Below, piece after piece: positions 63,137 through 64,000 of a DNA stretch of 64,000 bases (the first letter of the stretch is position 1; every line of letters starts with the position of its first letter). Origin of the DNA: Actinoplanes flavus. Its GTDB lineage: Bacteria > Actinomycetota > Actinomycetes > Mycobacteriales > Micromonosporaceae. The stretch is from the NCBI RefSeq assembly GCF_017592555.1, contig NZ_JAGFNS010000009.1:124001-188000 (forward strand). Direction: 5' to 3'. The translations under genes were made by a program, and so were the position numbers. The notes below the pieces were generated by a model. It worked only from the letters and a program-made list of their open reading frames with translations, ran no database searches and was not told the DNA's origin.

Positions 63137-64000
63137 CCCCGACCGTGCTGATCGTCGATGACAGCCTGACCGTACGGATGGACCTGCACGAGGCGTTCGC
63201 CGAGGACGGGTTCGCCACCATCCTGTGCGCCACCGGGGCGGAGGCGCGGCGCGCGTTCACCGAGGCCTCGTTCGACGCGGCGGTGCTGGACGTGCTGCTG
63301 CCCGACGCCGACGGTCTGGAGTTGCTCACCGAGCTGCGGCGGACGCCGGGCCGGTCGGGCGTGGTGACGATGCTGCTGTCCAGCGCGAGCGAGGTGTCCG
63401 ACCGGCTGGCCGGGCTGCGCATCGGCGCCGACGAGTACGTGGGCAAACCCTACGACGCCGGGTACGTGGTCGCCCGTACCCGGCAGTTGCTCGGTGAGCT
63501 CCCGGACTACGACGGTGACCGGACCGCCGTGCTGGTGATCGACGACAGCATGACGTTCCGGGAGGAGCTGCGCGGGCTGCTCGAATCGGAGGGGTACGCG
63601 GTGATGACCGCGACCGGCGGTGAGGAGGGCCTGCGGATGGCCGCCGACCGCCGCCCGAACGCGGTGATCGTCGACGGGGTGATGCCGGACCTGGACGGCG
63701 CCACGGTGATCCGCCGGATCCGCCTGGACCCGGCGCTGCGCGACACCCCCTGCCTGCTGATGACGGCCGCCGACGACTACGCCACCGAGATGCAGATCCT
63801 GGACGCCGGCGCCGACGCGTTCATCCGCAAGCAGCAGAACCTGAAGGTGGTGCTGGCGAAGCTGTCCGCGGTCCTGCGGCACAGCGCCGAGCAGCTGCCG
63901 ATCGAGGCGCCCGGCGGAGGGCCGGGCAAGGTGCTGATCGCCGGCCCGGACCGCGACGAGCTGGAGCTGTGGGCCGACACGTTACGGGCCGACGGCTACG
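63133..64000 (+). CDS. Multi-receiver response regulator, 3' end cut by window
   Basis: At least two full receiver domains in tandem and the start of a third domain. REC1 (residues ~4-120): TVLIVDDSLTVRMDLHEAFAE, phospho-Asp in AVLDVLLPDADGLELL, Lys in YVGKPYD. REC2 (~132-250): VLVIDDSMTFREELRGLLES, phospho-Asp in VIVDGVMPDLDG, Lys in AFIRKQQ. The third opens GKVLIAGPDRDELELWADTL, lacking the usual paired acidic residues, so it may be a degenerate receiver. The output domain (GGDEF, kinase, or none as in FrzZ) lies beyond the window. ATGA overlap with cheB. Confidence 0.92.
   Translation, partial: MTPTVLIVDDSLTVRMDLHEAFAEDGFATILCATGAEARRAFTEASFDAAVLDVLLPDADGLELLTELRRTPGRSGVVTMLLSSASEVSDRLAGLRIGADEYVGKPYDAGYVVARTRQLLGELPDYDGDRTAVLVIDDSMTFREELRGLLESEGYAVMTATGGEEGLRMAADRRPNAVIVDGVMPDLDGATVIRRIRLDPALRDTPCLLMTAADDYATEMQILDAGADAFIRKQQNLKVVLAKLSAVLRHSAEQLPIEAPGGGPGKVLIAGPDRDELELWADTLRADGY

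Overview
The window is high-GC DNA from an actinomycete, most likely a Micromonosporaceae member related to Actinoplanes. Support comes from strong G/C bias at third codon positions, frequent GTG/TTG starts, many ATGA/GTGA start-stop overlaps, the GlgA(GlgM)/GlgC pair in the actinobacterial form, DUF6292, DUF4331 and DUF2252 proteins, and a chemotaxis-type gene set. No rRNA, tRNA, CRISPR array, integrase or transposase was found. The window looks like ordinary chromosome with an unusually high load of tandem repeats. Genus placement is inference.

Layout. 1-3.5 kb: the 5' part of a secreted S15/CocE-type hydrolase, an ABC-F ATPase and a small P-loop kinase. 3.5-7.1 kb: a gene-poor, repeat-rich stretch with one low-complexity protein built on 15-bp and 63-bp in-frame repeats, one conserved small protein, a 32-bp non-coding satellite and a hexanucleotide tract. 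7.1-13.5 kb: glycogen/maltosyl metabolism (a GH10-like hydrolase, glgA/glgM, glgC) with a GGDEF-EAL membrane protein between glgA and glgC. 13.5-21.1 kb: surface and secreted proteins (lipoproteins, an AraC regulator, a DUF4331 operon, a membrane-anchored LPMO, FKBP, an S4 protein and a YcnI-like protein). 21.4-25.6 kb: a DHH phosphoesterase, zwf, a STAS antagonist and a ROK kinase. 25.7-32.6 kb: an arabinose uptake and isomerisation operon (araA-chvE-mmsA-mmsB) and its LacI-type repressor, with two matching operators lying over two matching promoters. 32.7-37.2 kb: DUF2252, a PPOX-type flavin-fold protein, pirin, and three little-known small proteins including DUF6292.

37.3-45.5 kb: a run of G and C homopolymers, a gene-free kilobase, then a 2313-residue protein that is mostly disordered, carries at least seven independent in-frame tandem repeat arrays and ends in a TPR-like domain. 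45.5-49.7 kb: a diguanylate cyclase and a MacAB-like efflux operon. 49.9-50.1 kb: 56-bp hairpin repeats with compensatory changes. 50.1-55.3 kb: an FtsH-like membrane AAA+ metalloprotease with a coupled lipoprotein, an L,D-transpeptidase and a CAP-domain protein.

56.1-64.0 kb: a tightly overlapping chemosensory operon, CheW-CheR(TPR)-CheW-MCP-CheA/REC-CheB-multi-REC regulator. Its gene content resembles the Wsp and Frz systems rather than flagellar chemotaxis. The last gene runs off the window, so the output domain is unknown. The strongest leads are this operon, the giant repeat protein, the arabinose operator/promoter pair, the 56-bp compensatory hairpins and the homopolymer block, which may be an assembly fault.
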